From positions 1 through 33,124 of the forward strand of contig CAYLRY010000034.1 in NCBI GenBank assembly GCA_964386535.1: a stretch of 33,124 nt of DNA, given 5' to 3'. Made by a program: the position numbers and the translations under genes. A model generated the notes under the pieces. It made no database searches. It was not told the origin of the DNA and was given only the letters and a program-made list of their open reading frames with translations. Shown piece by piece: positions 21,255-30,199 of this stretch (position 1 is the first letter of the stretch; the number at the start of each line of letters is the position of its first letter). The stretch comes from CAYLRY01 sp964386535 (GTDB lineage Bacteria > Chloroflexota > Dehalococcoidia > Dehalococcoidales > UBA3254).

Positions 21255-24110
21255 TCACCATCTTAATGGTTTTTGCCAGGCTTCTTTAAGTTCTGCCAGA
21301 GTTACATTAAGCACCTTTTCTCCATTCAGTCCATGTATGATCAGGCTATCTTCCTGGTTAACATGACCGATGGGAGCCATTGTGATGCCTGACATCATCT
21401 TGATAAACTCCGTTTCACATTCAGGAGAGATTTCCACCACAAAACGGCTGTTAGATTCAGAGAAAAGCACATAATCATTACGGTAAACTGGACCGGATCT
21501 CGGTACCGGTTTAAGAAATACAGTAGCCCCCAGTCCACCGGCAAAGGCCATTTCAGCTAAAGCCACTCCTAAGCCGCCTTCGCTGCAGTCATGGCAGGCC
21601 TTAACCAGTCCCTTCTCCATCACAGCGCTTAAAGCCTCATAAGTTTTTCTGGCTTGTACCGGATCTACGCGGGGCACATTATTCCCTATAGCGTTATGAG
21701 AGGCAAAATACTCTGATCCTCCCAGATCGTTTCCGGTGGCGCCTATTATGTATAAAGAATCACCCATTGCTTTCAGGTCCATAGAGACTGTTCTGTTGAC
21801 ATCTTTCATAATGCCCATGGCCGATACCAGTAAAGTATACGGGATGGAAATTATGCGTCCTTCATATTCAAATTCGTTATTCAGGCTGTCCTTGCCGGAA
21901 ATAAAAGGCACTCCATAAGCCAGAGACATATCATGACAGGCCTGTGCCGCTCTGACCAGAGCGCCCATTGCTTCAGGCTGTTTGGGGCTGCCCCAGCAGA
22001 AATTATCCAGCAAAGATACCCTTTTTAGATTACCGCCTACAGCAATAACCTGTCTTAAAGCTTCGTCTATGGCAGAAGCTGCCATCCAGTATGTATCTAT
22101 ATCACCATAACGGGTATTAATGCCGTTAGCCACAATTACACCTTTCTGCGAATGTAAAATGGGCAGTATAACCGTAGCATCCCCCGGTCCATCATTATCC
22201 TTACCCACCAGGGGTTTAAGCACACTGCCTCCCTGGACTTCGTGATCATACTGGCGGATAACCCATTCCTTGCTACAGGTATTCCAGGATCCCAGAAGCT
22301 TTTTCAGCTCTGTTCCCAGATCAGGTGGCGGAAAATCCGGTTCATCAAAGCGTTTGGGGTGCCAGACCGCTTCCATTTCTATTTGTGGAATACCCTTATG
22401 TAAAAACCTCATATCCAGATCGCAGACCATAGCGCCCTGATAATCTAACTGGAGACGACCGTCACCGGTGAACTCACCGATGACCGTAGCCTCCACATCT
22501 TCACTGGCGAAAAGCTTTAATATGGCCTCTTTGTTTTCAGGAGGTACAGCCAGCACCATTCTCTCCTGAGCCTCTGAAATCCATATCTCGGTATAAGACA
22601 GTCCTGCATATTTTAGCGGTACTTTTTCCAGGTAAACACGGGCGCCCGTTTCTTCTCCCATTTCTCCTACCGCTGAAGAGAGACCGCCCGCCCCGCAGTC
22701 TGTTATCCTGGTATAAAGACCCAGATCTCTGGCCTGTAATAACACATCCAGCATTTTTTTCTCAACAATCGGATTGCCGATTTGTACCGCATTAATCGAG
22801 ACCTCGGTAGACTTGTCATCCAGTTGCACGGAAGAAAAAGTGGCGCCGTGAATACCATCCCGGCCGGTCCGTCCGCCAACCACCAATATCAGATCTCCCG
22901 GTTTATGTTGTCCTCTTTTCGCCATTTTTTTCGGCATCAGCCCCACTGTCCCACAAAAAACCAGAGGATTACCCAGGTAGCGTTCATCGAAAAGAATGGC
23001 GCCGTTGGATGTTGGGATGCCCATCCGGTTACCATAGTCCGCTACACCCGCCCGTACCCCTTTAAAAATACGCCTCGGATGTAAAATTCCTTTAGGCAGT
23101 TTTTCTGCCGGAAAATCAGGCGGTGCGAAACAAAAGACATCTGTATTCAGAATCGGCTTGGCTCCTAACCCCGTTCCCATAGGATCCCGAATCACCCCGC
23201 CAATACCTGTGGAGGCGCCTCCGTAAGGCTCCAGTGCTGAAGGATGATTGTGGGTTTCAACCTTAAAACATAACGCCCATTCATCATCAAATTCCACCAC
23301 GCCCGCATTATCTTCAAAGACGGATAAACACCATGGTTTGTTCAGGTCATGTGTGGCCTTAATGATGGTATTTTTAAGTAAATTATCAATAACCTGGCCA
23401 TTATAGGTATATTTTCCTCTAAAGGTTTTATGGACGCAATGTTCAGACCAGGTTTGAGCCAGAGTCTCCATTTCCACATCAATCGGATCGCGTCCCTCTC
23501 GCTTGAAATAGTCCAGTATAATCTGGAACTCTTTTTCGCTGAACCCGTAATGCTGGCGCACTTTTTCCCGCTCTGCAGTATCAACCTCCAATATGAAGAC
23601 TTTTACGAATTCGAAGATATAGCGTGGATTGTCCTGGAAAGGCGATTGCTCATCGTTTACCACATGCTGGACAATAGGATTGACCAGCAAACGTGAAGAA
23701 ATGGTTTCCAGTTCAGCCTGGTCAGGATTTCCCTTCAGAAGATAACGTTTGGCTGTGGCTACGGCATATACATTTGGAATCCCTAAATCCTTTATCGCTT
23801 TTAATACACTGTCTTTAACCGGATCGGTTACCCCCGGATTATAGGCCACCTCTACGATCTGATATCCCTGTCCCTTATCATCCGGATGTTCACTCTGCTC
23901 ACACCAGTATTCTTGTGTAACACTGTCCGCTAGCAATTGCCGGCATATCTGGTCCACTTTGTCCGGCGCCAGATGAGCATCCAGCCAGTAGACGTCCACG
24001 ATACGCACATCCGTAATCGAGTTGATGCCAAGATCTTGAATGTCCTTCACCAGTCCCCGTCCAGCCGGATCCGGAAGATGCGCCTTCAAACGAATTTCAA
24101 TCCTGTGCAT
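21255..24110 (-). CDS. purL: Phosphoribosylformylglycinamidine synthase PurL with two fused PurS-like domains
   Basis: The synthetase subunit that converts FGAR to FGAM with ATP and ammonia. At 951 aa it is about 200 residues longer than a small-type PurL. The extra N terminus contains two PurS-like units, about 3-75 (RIEIRLKAHLPDPAGRGLV, LGI, DVRIVD) and about 84-155 (VEVAYNPGVTDPVKDSVL, LGI, NPIVQHVV). The PurL core follows, with SEHCVHKTF, GGASTGIGGVIRDPMGTG, GGRTGRDGIHGATF and DCGAGGLSSAVGEMGEE. PurQ remains a separate gene, so this is intermediate between the three-subunit system and the single-chain large PurL, whose N terminus resembles a PurS pair. AAAGGTGTGA supports the start. A hairpin lies upstream after yqeY. 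Confidence 0.93.
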   Translation of the reverse strand: MHRIEIRLKAHLPDPAGRGLVKDIQDLGINSITDVRIVDVYWLDAHLAPDKVDQICRQLLADSVTQEYWCEQSEHPDDKGQGYQIVEVAYNPGVTDPVKDSVLKAIKDLGIPNVYAVATAKRYLLKGNPDQAELETISSRLLVNPIVQHVVNDEQSPFQDNPRYIFEFVKVFILEVDTAEREKVRQHYGFSEKEFQIILDYFKREGRDPIDVEMETLAQTWSEHCVHKTFRGKYTYNGQVIDNLLKNTIIKATHDLNKPWCLSVFEDNAGVVEFDDEWALCFKVETHNHPSALEPYGGASTGIGGVIRDPMGTGLGAKPILNTDVFCFAPPDFPAEKLPKGILHPRRIFKGVRAGVADYGNRMGIPTSNGAILFDERYLGNPLVFCGTVGLMPKKMAKRGQHKPGDLILVVGGRTGRDGIHGATFSSVQLDDKSTEVSINAVQIGNPIVEKKMLDVLLQARDLGLYTRITDCGAGGLSSAVGEMGEETGARVYLEKVPLKYAGLSYTEIWISEAQERMVLAVPPENKEAILKLFASEDVEATVIGEFTGDGRLQLDYQGAMVCDLDMRFLHKGIPQIEMEAVWHPKRFDEPDFPPPDLGTELKKLLGSWNTCSKEWVIRQYDHEVQGGSVLKPLVGKDNDGPGDATVILPILHSQKGVIVANGINTRYGDIDTYWMAASAIDEALRQVIAVGGNLKRVSLLDNFCWGSPKQPEAMGALVRAAQACHDMSLAYGVPFISGKDSLNNEFEYEGRIISIPYTLLVSAMGIMKDVNRTVSMDLKAMGDSLYIIGATGNDLGGSEYFASHNAIGNNVPRVDPVQARKTYEALSAVMEKGLVKACHDCSEGGLGVALAEMAFAGGLGATVFLKPVPRSGPVYRNDYVLFSESNSRFVVEISPECETEFIKMMSGITMAPIGHVNQEDSLIIHGLNGEKVLNVTLAELKEAWQKPLRW

Positions 24111-24210
24111 TCAATCACACCTTTATATATATTTTATGTTTAATAAAAAAATGCAGACATTCTTATTTATTTTAACGGAACCGCAACTTATTATAAACAG
24201 GGGTATGAAT

Positions 24211-24243
24211 AAGGCCACCCGCTTGAGAATACTGGGTGGCCTT
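24211..24243. terminator. GC-rich hairpin between yqeY and purL
   Basis: AAGGCCACCC (24211-24220) pairs perfectly with GGGTGGCCTT (24234-24243) over a 13-nt loop. Read on the minus strand it lies 31 nt past the yqeY stop and is followed by ATTCAT rather than a T run. It may be a weak terminator or an attenuator for purL-purQ. Confidence 0.5.
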
Positions 24244-24274
24244 AATACTTCATACAAGGGATCCGCTTAATATT

Positions 24275-24736
24275 TTATAATTTGGCTAATATCTCGGTTA
24301 CGATATCATTGATCATTTTACCGTCAGCCTTGCCTTTAAGCTTGGCTACCAATTTGGACATCACTTTACCTTTGTCGGAAGGCCCCCTGGCGCCCACTTC
24401 AGTTATCATCTGCCGTGCTTCAAACATAATTTCATCACGGGTTAATTGTTGAGGCATATAGGCTTTAAGTATTGCCATTTCTGCGCTTTCTTTATCTACC
24501 AGGTCCTGCCGATTTCCTGCTTTAAAGGCAGCAATACTATCTTCCCGCTGCTTTATTTCTTTAGCTATTACCCCAAGGATGTCTCCATCGGTAAGAGTGA
24601 TCTGCTTATCAGGTTTTATTTCAGCATATTTGATAGCTGAAAGCAGCATACGTAGTGTAGAAGTCTTCAGTTCATTTCTGTCCCGCATGGATTGGCGCAG
24701 ATCGTCATTCAATTTCTGTTTTAGATTCGTATCCAT
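24275..24736 (-). CDS. yqeY: GatB/YqeY domain-containing protein
   Basis: A 153-aa helical protein of the GatB/YqeY family, related to the tail of the GatB amidotransferase subunit. Typical segments are TLRMLLSAIKYAEI, AKEIKQREDSIAAF, YMPQQLTRDEI and GKVMSKLVAKLKGKADGKMI. The exact function in bacteria is not settled; a role in tRNA-dependent amidation or translation is often suggested. It follows the S21 gene by 33 nt, a widely conserved pairing that supports both calls. Confidence 0.93.
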   Translation of the reverse strand: MDTNLKQKLNDDLRQSMRDRNELKTSTLRMLLSAIKYAEIKPDKQITLTDGDILGVIAKEIKQREDSIAAFKAGNRQDLVDKESAEMAILKAYMPQQLTRDEIMFEARQMITEVGARGPSDKGKVMSKLVAKLKGKADGKMINDIVTEILAKL

Positions 24737-24769
24737 ACATTTAACCTACCTGGTTAATTCCAACCTTGA

Positions 24770-24958
24770 CTATTTCCTTGCAGGTCGAGTGCTTTTACGC
24801 TTCTTAGCCGCTTCTTTTCTTTTCCGCTTTATACTGGGTTTCTCAAAGAACTCGCGACGGCGTAATTCAGAGAGGACTCCTTCCTGTTGCACTCTCTTAT
24901 TAAACCGCCTGAGCAAGCTCTCAAAGCTCTCATTTTCCTGAGCGATAACATCAGCCAA
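24770..24958 (-). CDS. rpsU: Small ribosomal subunit protein bS21
   Basis: A 62-aa basic ribosomal protein that helps initiation on the 30S subunit. It has the family pattern ESFESLLRRFNKRVQQEGV, LRRREFFEKPS and a lysine/arginine-rich tail. The start appears to be TTG 24958, because the frame upstream is closed by TGA. A GGTGAT ribosome site (24964-24969) lies 5 nt before it. It is first in an rpsU-yqeY unit. The 139 bases upstream (24959-25097) hold no gene. Confidence 0.93.
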   Translation of the reverse strand: MADVIAQENESFESLLRRFNKRVQQEGVLSELRRREFFEKPSIKRKRKEAAKKRKSTRPARK

Positions 24959-25097
24959 TGGTCATCACCATCCTTTGTACAACCACGCCCCTATCCCTAG
25001 AACAGCACATTATCTTACACCCAGGGCCAAGCATGTTCCTAGTTTAATTGTACCTTATTATTTTAGTTATTGAAGCCCGCACTGTCAATGTCAAACC

Positions 25098-26069
25098 TTA
25101 CTGACCTGAACTGACTTCCTTAGCTTTCTGAGCTTCTGCCGGTATCACCACATTAACCGGGTGATCAAAATCAGAATAATTCATGGTCATATTGATATTC
25201 ATAGTCATTTTATCCAGACTACTAGCTTCCTGGCCCAGGTCTTCGGCTTTCATTTCAGTTAAAAGAGACACCTTTTCCTGTATCAACATGTGACTATCTT
25301 TGGCAATCCATTCTTTGATTGCCATCTTCTTAAACGTCTTGATCAAATCAGTTTGACTCAAATCGAATCCGGACGTACTTGTCTGAAGCTGTTCCTCAAA
25401 CCAATTGGAGATCACTTGCTGGTCCGGGACAATAGTTATCATATAGCAATCAACACCATTTACTCTTTCACTACCTTCCAGAGTATAATCAGCAGCAGAT
25501 TGCATAAAAGTAGTCATATTGGATATCCCGCTTTGTTCCTTAAAGATATCCTCCGTTAGCTTCATCTTCAACCATTGTTCTTCCATTCCAGGCATACCGG
25601 TCTTCATATAAAGCCACCCATCGGCACCATAGATCTCAGCCGCAATATTCTGTTTCCCGGAATAAGGAATATCCATAGAGATATTCATGTTAATAATCAT
25701 CTTTTTAGCAAAATTATCGATATCACCTGAAGCGGACTGACTCATGGTCATTTTTCCAGGCTGGTCTCCCCCTATAACCTCAATAATCATATCTGTATCC
25801 ACCTTCATTTTCACGGTCTTCAATTTTTCAATAGCTGCCAGAGAATCAGATACCAGTTCACTTGCCGTTTTGGTTGCAGATTGTCCGCCTGACGTTGGAA
25901 TAACGGATGTTGAAGTACCGCTTACACCCAAAGCTGGAGCAGATGAAGCCAACGGTATAGTCAACAAGGAGCCTGAAGGTTCAGAGGGATTTTCTGTCCC
26001 GGAACATGCGGTGAGTAAGACGGAGAAAATCACTATTAATATCCCCATTATTTGCACAATTGTTTTCAT
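25098..26069 (-). CDS. Lipoprotein, LolA/LppX-like fold family (DUF6612-like)
   Basis: A 323-aa exported lipoprotein. ATG 26069 is chosen because GGAGGA (26081-26086) precedes it and the protein then begins with a signal peptide, MKTIVQIMGILIVIFS, and a lipobox VLLTAC with C22 as the lipidated residue; a 29-residue upstream extension is dropped. A low-complexity Ser/Thr/Pro/Gly linker (about 23-65) follows, then a domain of alternating strands (about 70-300) with repeated M-rich segments such as MIINMNISMDIP and MTMNINMTMNYSDF. It resembles DUF6612 and LolA-like periplasmic or surface lipoproteins. Its function is unknown; ligand or lipid binding is a family-level guess. It is divergent from the amidohydrolase. 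Confidence 0.8.
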   Translation of the reverse strand: MKTIVQIMGILIVIFSVLLTACSGTENPSEPSGSLLTIPLASSAPALGVSGTSTSVIPTSGGQSATKTASELVSDSLAAIEKLKTVKMKVDTDMIIEVIGGDQPGKMTMSQSASGDIDNFAKKMIINMNISMDIPYSGKQNIAAEIYGADGWLYMKTGMPGMEEQWLKMKLTEDIFKEQSGISNMTTFMQSAADYTLEGSERVNGVDCYMITIVPDQQVISNWFEEQLQTSTSGFDLSQTDLIKTFKKMAIKEWIAKDSHMLIQEKVSLLTEMKAEDLGQEASSLDKMTMNINMTMNYSDFDHPVNVVIPAEAQKAKEVSSGQ

Positions 26070-26191
26070 TGGATTAAATTTCCTCCAATAATATTTAAAA
26101 TAATAACAATTATATATTAAAGTGAATAGGTAATGCTTAATCATATTCTTAATCAAGACCGGTTGTCAATTTACCGGTATCAAACAGACCA

Positions 26192-26222
26192 TTATCAATG
26201 CATATGCGGACTGCAGTATAAT
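26192..26222 (+). promoter_or_regulatory. Possible promoter of the YtcJ-like amidohydrolase
   Basis: TATAAT at 26217-26222 is a perfect -10, about 40 nt before the start codon. The best -35 is TTATCA (26192-26197) with a long 19-bp spacer, so only the -10 is convincing. Confidence 0.4.
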
Positions 26223-26263
26223 TAGTTATCCATTTGCCTTACCTGAAAGGAATTAATGAAATA

Positions 26264-27820
26264 ATGTCTGAATATGCGGATTTGATTTTAAATAACGCCA
26301 GGGTAATAACCTGCGATCCGGTAAAACCGGCAGCAGAATCTCTGGCTATATTAAACGGCCGTATTATGACGGTAGGCTCCAGCAAGGATACGGGCCTGGT
26401 GAAAGGGATAAATACTAGGGTAATTGATTGTCAGGGTAAATCGCTTGTCCCGGGCTTTAATGACGCACACTGCCATTTTTTCTCCTTTATACGCCATTTA
26501 TTTAATCTGGATTTGAGTCCAGCTTCTGTACATTCCATAAATGATATTAAACTGGCTATACAGCGGAAAACACAGATTACTCCCGAAGGCGTATGGATTT
26601 CCGGTTCAGGTTATAATGAATTTTATTTAGCGGAAAAGAGGCATCCTACTCGTCAGGATCTGGATGAGGTTTCTCCTCGTCATCCTGTGATCATCTCTCA
26701 CCGTTCGCAGCATGTCTGTGTACTCAATAGTCTGGCCATGCGTCTCGTGGGGATTACCAATGAAAGTGAAGCCCCAGCGGGAGGCGTAATAGAACGTGAT
26801 CTCGAAACAGGTGAACCTAATGGCATCCTCTTTGAGATGTGGGAATTTATACATAAGAAGACCGGAACCCAGCTATCTCAGGCAGAAATAGACCGCGGGG
26901 TAGCAGAAGCTGACCGGCATTTTCTTTCATTGGGTATCACTTCCTTCGGAGAAGCTACCGTCAGCAATGACCTGGATCAATGGCTGTTCTATAAAAAGCT
27001 GAAACAGGGGAAAAAAATACACAGCCGGATAAACATGATGCCTGGTCTTGATGCCCTGCCTGAATTTCAGGATGCAGGCCTGCTCACCGGATCCGGGGAT
27101 GAGGATTTACGGCTGGGCGGCCTCAAGATAATATTAAGCGAAGCTGACGGACGGCTGACACCTTCACAAGATGAATTAAACCGTGTTGTATTGCTTGCTT
27201 CGCAGTCAGGATTCCAGGTGGCTATCCATGCTGTGGAACAAAGTACTGTGGAATCCGCTATCATCGCCCTGGAATCGGTGGCTGAACAGGCGCCTGTTGC
27301 CTTCCACCATCAACGCCCCCGCATCGAACACTGTTCCGAATGCCCTCCTGACCAGCGCCGGAGACTGGCCAAACTGAAGGCTGTAATTGTCAGCCAGCCT
27401 CCCTTCCTCTTTTATCATGGAGAGAGATATCTTTCCCAGGTATCCGGGCAGGCGCAACAATGGCTGTACCCTTTTAAATCCCTGAAGGAAAGCGGCCTGA
27501 TTGTTGCCGGCAGTTCTGATTCTCCCGTTGTTCCCAACAACCCGCTTGTGGGCATTTTCGCAGCAGTGACCCGCTCAGCCGAAAACGGGCAGAAAGTCCT
27601 GCCTTCTGAAGCCGTTTCAGCCTATTATGCGCTGCAAATGTACACCCGCCATGCAGCCTATGCTGGCTTTGAAGAATTAATTAAGGGTTCTTTATCCCCC
27701 GGTAAACTGGCTGACATAGCCATACTGAGCGATGACCCTCTTCAAGTGTCACCCGACCATCTTAAAAACATTACGGTGGAATGCACCCTTATAGGAGGCC
27801 GGGTGGTCTGGGAAAAGTAA
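26264..27820 (+). CDS. YtcJ-like metal-dependent amidohydrolase
   Basis: A 518-aa amidohydrolase of the amidohydrolase-3 family (YtcJ type). ATG 26264 is preferred over a TTG at 26234; AAAGGA lies at 26246-26251. The N-terminal composite domain (about 1-60) leads to the metal motif H69-x-H71 in GFNDAHCHFF. Further ligands are likely in VAIHAVEQ and PRIEHCSE, and the catalytic aspartate in GSSDSPV. The C-terminal strand LADIAILSDDPL closes the composite sheet. Family members hydrolyse N-acyl or ring amide bonds of varied compounds and the substrate cannot be predicted. It appears monocistronic: lipoprotein gene divergent, a new promoter downstream. Confidence 0.88.
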   Translation: MSEYADLILNNARVITCDPVKPAAESLAILNGRIMTVGSSKDTGLVKGINTRVIDCQGKSLVPGFNDAHCHFFSFIRHLFNLDLSPASVHSINDIKLAIQRKTQITPEGVWISGSGYNEFYLAEKRHPTRQDLDEVSPRHPVIISHRSQHVCVLNSLAMRLVGITNESEAPAGGVIERDLETGEPNGILFEMWEFIHKKTGTQLSQAEIDRGVAEADRHFLSLGITSFGEATVSNDLDQWLFYKKLKQGKKIHSRINMMPGLDALPEFQDAGLLTGSGDEDLRLGGLKIILSEADGRLTPSQDELNRVVLLASQSGFQVAIHAVEQSTVESAIIALESVAEQAPVAFHHQRPRIEHCSECPPDQRRRLAKLKAVIVSQPPFLFYHGERYLSQVSGQAQQWLYPFKSLKESGLIVAGSSDSPVVPNNPLVGIFAAVTRSAENGQKVLPSEAVSAYYALQMYTRHAAYAGFEELIKGSLSPGKLADIAILSDDPLQVSPDHLKNITVECTLIGGRVVWEK

Positions 27821-27972
27821 AGAGAAAAACTGCATAAAGGTGTCGGTTGCCGCCGGAAACGAGCTACCCGGACGCAGAATCACCTTCCATATATTGCAGT
27901 GATGCGAATTTCAGATTATCAAAAACGTAATCTTATTGTTATTATAAAAGTAATACAGGTTTTCAAAGCAGG

Positions 27973-28028
27973 TTAACAGTAATCCAACATTTTTTTATAT
28001 AAGCCGCAAACAAGATTTATTTCTGCGG
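27973..28028 (+). promoter_or_regulatory. Promoter and leader hairpin of the siroheme-type reductase gene
   Basis: TTAACA (27973-27978), a 17-bp spacer and TATATA (27996-28001) form a plausible promoter. A short hairpin, CCGCA (28004-28008) with TGCGG (28024-28028), would form at the very start of the transcript. The rest of 27821-28064 holds no gene. Confidence 0.45.
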
Positions 28029-28064
28029 TGATGTCATACTGAGAATAATACCGGGGGAAAATAC

Positions 28065-29609
28065 ATGAACGAACCAGAATTAAGTATCGATGAACTAAAA
28101 AAAATGGGGCTGGTGCCTCTTAAAGAAAAAAATATGTTTTCTGTTTGGGTCAAAACTCAGTGCTGTAATTTGAGTTCCAGACAATTGCGGAAAATTGCGG
28201 ATCTCACCGATCAATATGCTCGAGGTTTCCTGTTGTTTACGTCCAGGCAGATTCCCATCATACCTTTTGTACATGTCGGTCATATATTTAAAGTCAAACG
28301 GGAGCTGGAAGAACTAGAGATGGCGCTGGACCATAATGGCCCTACGGTCAGGAACCTCAATATCTGCTATGACGATAAAATCTGCGCAAAAGCAGAAGTC
28401 AATTGCATTCCTCTGGGTGAGAAGCTGGACCATTTTTTTTACAGCCTCTCAGCCCACAAAACCAAAATCGGTGTGGCAGGCTGCTCTGAAGACTGCACTA
28501 TGTGTCGTGTATTAAACGATATCAGCTTCATTGCAGTGAATGAAGGAGGAAGGCAAAGCTATACAGCATATGCAGGCGGAAGACTGGGTGTCAATCCTTT
28601 TGTAGGGATGAAGGCGGCTGATAATCTAACGGAAGATGAATGCGTCAATCTGGTGCAGAATTATTTTGACCTGCTGGCTGCTGAAGGCCAAAAAGGTGAA
28701 AGGGCCGCGGACGTCATCAACCGGCTGGGTTTCGAAGAGTTCAAATCCAGGCTCAGGAGAAATATCAGCCGGAAACCAGGGCTGTCTGAAATCCACCGGT
28801 CGGATGATCTGGAAAAGGAGCACAAAAATATAGTTTTGAAAATTCGGGCTGTTTGTGGAGAAGTAACTTCAGAGCAGGTCAGGAATATAGCCAGCCTGGC
28901 GGAAAAATACGGAATTGGTCTGATCCACTTCGCAGTCCGGGGCGCCCCCGAGATACCAGGTGTGGCTACAGGGTCAATTCCGAAAGTCAGCCGGGAACTG
29001 GCTGCCGTCAATCTGGAGTTGATTAAGGACAACATAGAGAATTTCCAGTCCTGTTTCGGGGGATATTGCTCTGAAGGCGTGGCTGACCCGCAGGCCTTGC
29101 TGAAAAGGCTTGAAAAATATGTAAAGTCATTAAATATCCCTGATTTAAAAATCAGTATATCCGGCGCCGGCTGCCCCAATTCATGCGGTATAGCGCATCT
29201 CAGCGATATAGGTTTTCACGGCGTGGTTTTGCCGGTGATAGACACCACCAGGTGCACCGGCTGTGGGCTGTGTGTTGTGGCCTGCAAACGTAAAACAATT
29301 GAACTCAAGGACAAAAAAGCGGTAATCAACTATACAAACTGTGCATTCTGCGGAGCATGCCGGTCAGCCTGCACCCAGCAGGCCATTATGGAAAAGAAAA
29401 AAGGCCTGGCGGTGCTGCTGGGCGGCAGAGGAGGACCGGAGACCAGGCTGGGCATCAGAATAGCTCAATTTGTCTCAGAAGACAGGGCTTTTAAAATGGC
29501 AGACAACCTGCTGAGATTAATTAAGAGAACTGGACTGGATACCGGACAGCTAATCGAGAAGATGGGATTTAATGGAGTGAAAAAAAGCATTATCCAGAGA
29601 ATGCCCTGA
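28065..29609 (+). CDS. Single-chain sulfite/nitrite reductase-like protein with two siroheme-type halves and a ferredoxin domain
   Basis: A 514-aa redox protein. Two sulfite/nitrite-reductase-like halves are visible. Half 1 (about 15-225) has a FTSRQIPIIPF strand, C101-x5-C107, K132-x-K134 and C140-x3-C144 (KTKIGVAGCSEDC). Half 2 (about 250-390) has HFAVRGAPEIPGV, C330-x4-C335 and C370-x3-C374 (GAGCPNSC). A ferredoxin domain with two [4Fe-4S] sets follows (C397/400/403/407 and C426/429/432/436), then about 75 residues with GGRGGPETRLG. In classical CysI/NirA only the second half binds the siroheme-coupled cluster; here both halves carry cysteine sets. The closest relatives are probably AsrC/Dsr-type anaerobic reductases. 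The substrate (sulfite, nitrite or another) is unknown. GGGGG at 28053-28057 supports the start. No asrA/asrB-like partner is adjacent. Confidence 0.82.
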   Translation: MNEPELSIDELKKMGLVPLKEKNMFSVWVKTQCCNLSSRQLRKIADLTDQYARGFLLFTSRQIPIIPFVHVGHIFKVKRELEELEMALDHNGPTVRNLNICYDDKICAKAEVNCIPLGEKLDHFFYSLSAHKTKIGVAGCSEDCTMCRVLNDISFIAVNEGGRQSYTAYAGGRLGVNPFVGMKAADNLTEDECVNLVQNYFDLLAAEGQKGERAADVINRLGFEEFKSRLRRNISRKPGLSEIHRSDDLEKEHKNIVLKIRAVCGEVTSEQVRNIASLAEKYGIGLIHFAVRGAPEIPGVATGSIPKVSRELAAVNLELIKDNIENFQSCFGGYCSEGVADPQALLKRLEKYVKSLNIPDLKISISGAGCPNSCGIAHLSDIGFHGVVLPVIDTTRCTGCGLCVVACKRKTIELKDKKAVINYTNCAFCGACRSACTQQAIMEKKKGLAVLLGGRGGPETRLGIRIAQFVSEDRAFKMADNLLRLIKRTGLDTGQLIEKMGFNGVKKSIIQRMP

Positions 29610-29614
29610 TGATT

Positions 29615-29634
29615 ATACAGGCTTCCGCCTGTAT
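29615..29634 (+). terminator. Hairpin after the reductase gene
   Basis: ATACAGGC (29615-29622) pairs with GCCTGTAT (29627-29634) around a TTCC tetraloop, 5 nt past the stop. A T-rich CTCTTTTC follows only after about 10 bases, so termination is likely but not textbook. Confidence 0.5.
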
Positions 29635-29800
29635 CCAGCATCCCTCTTTTCATGGAGACAGGATCAGATCCGGCACAGAACTGCCTGCGGCAGCGCTCAG
29701 GTTACAGTCGGTTTTTATCTTTAGTCACCAGTGATAAGCTATAATGGGGAATTCTCCTTGAAATCCCAGTCTTTGAACACCTGCCGGGGTAACAGAAGAA

Positions 29801-30190
29801 GTGCAAAAAGATAGCGGAAAAATAAACAACGCATTAACCAGGCGTACCAGGCTGGCTCTTATACTGGCTGGTATATTCCTTCTCTTTGACTTCGGCGCAG
29901 GGATATATCATATCACACACGGCGGGGGCTGGGTTTCCGGCACCATTGAGATATTTTTCGGGTGTGTGATTGCAGTATTGGTCTACATGACTTTTATCAA
30001 GCGACAGGGAAGAGATTCAGATGGGAGGTTGAAGCATTACCGGACGGCTCTTATGGTGATAAGCGGGGCAATTGCCCTCACCCTGCTGGTTTTAAGCATC
30101 TATCACTTTACACATGATGGTCTGCCGTCAGGTATCGTAGAACTCATGTTATCCTGCGTACTGGTCACCAGCGGATGGATTTTGAAGTAA
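29801..30190 (+). CDS. Small four-helix membrane protein with internal duplication
   Basis: A 129-aa protein from GTG 29801 with four predicted membrane helices at about 17-36, 46-67, 82-102 and 108-128. It is made of two repeats. Residues 35-61 (GIYHITHGGGWVSGTIEIFF, then GCVIAVL) match 99-123 (SIYHFTHDGLPSGIVELMLS, then CVLVT), sharing IYH.TH, G, SG, E and CV. The conserved histidines and glutamate lie at or in the membrane and could bind a metal or carry protons; that is inference. The loop between the repeats (68-80) is basic and probably cytoplasmic. No family was recognised. A TATAAT at 29740-29745 may be its -10, with no good -35. The ribosome site is weak (GGGGT at 29786-29790). Confidence 0.7.
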   Translation: MQKDSGKINNALTRRTRLALILAGIFLLFDFGAGIYHITHGGGWVSGTIEIFFGCVIAVLVYMTFIKRQGRDSDGRLKHYRTALMVISGAIALTLLVLSIYHFTHDGLPSGIVELMLSCVLVTSGWILK

Positions 30191-30199
30191 ATATCGGAA

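Noticed and set aside
28661..29179. Minus-strand frame of 172 codons inside the reductase gene
   Set aside because: Antisense shadow of a well-supported protein with conserved cysteine motifs; low-complexity Ser/Pro composition.
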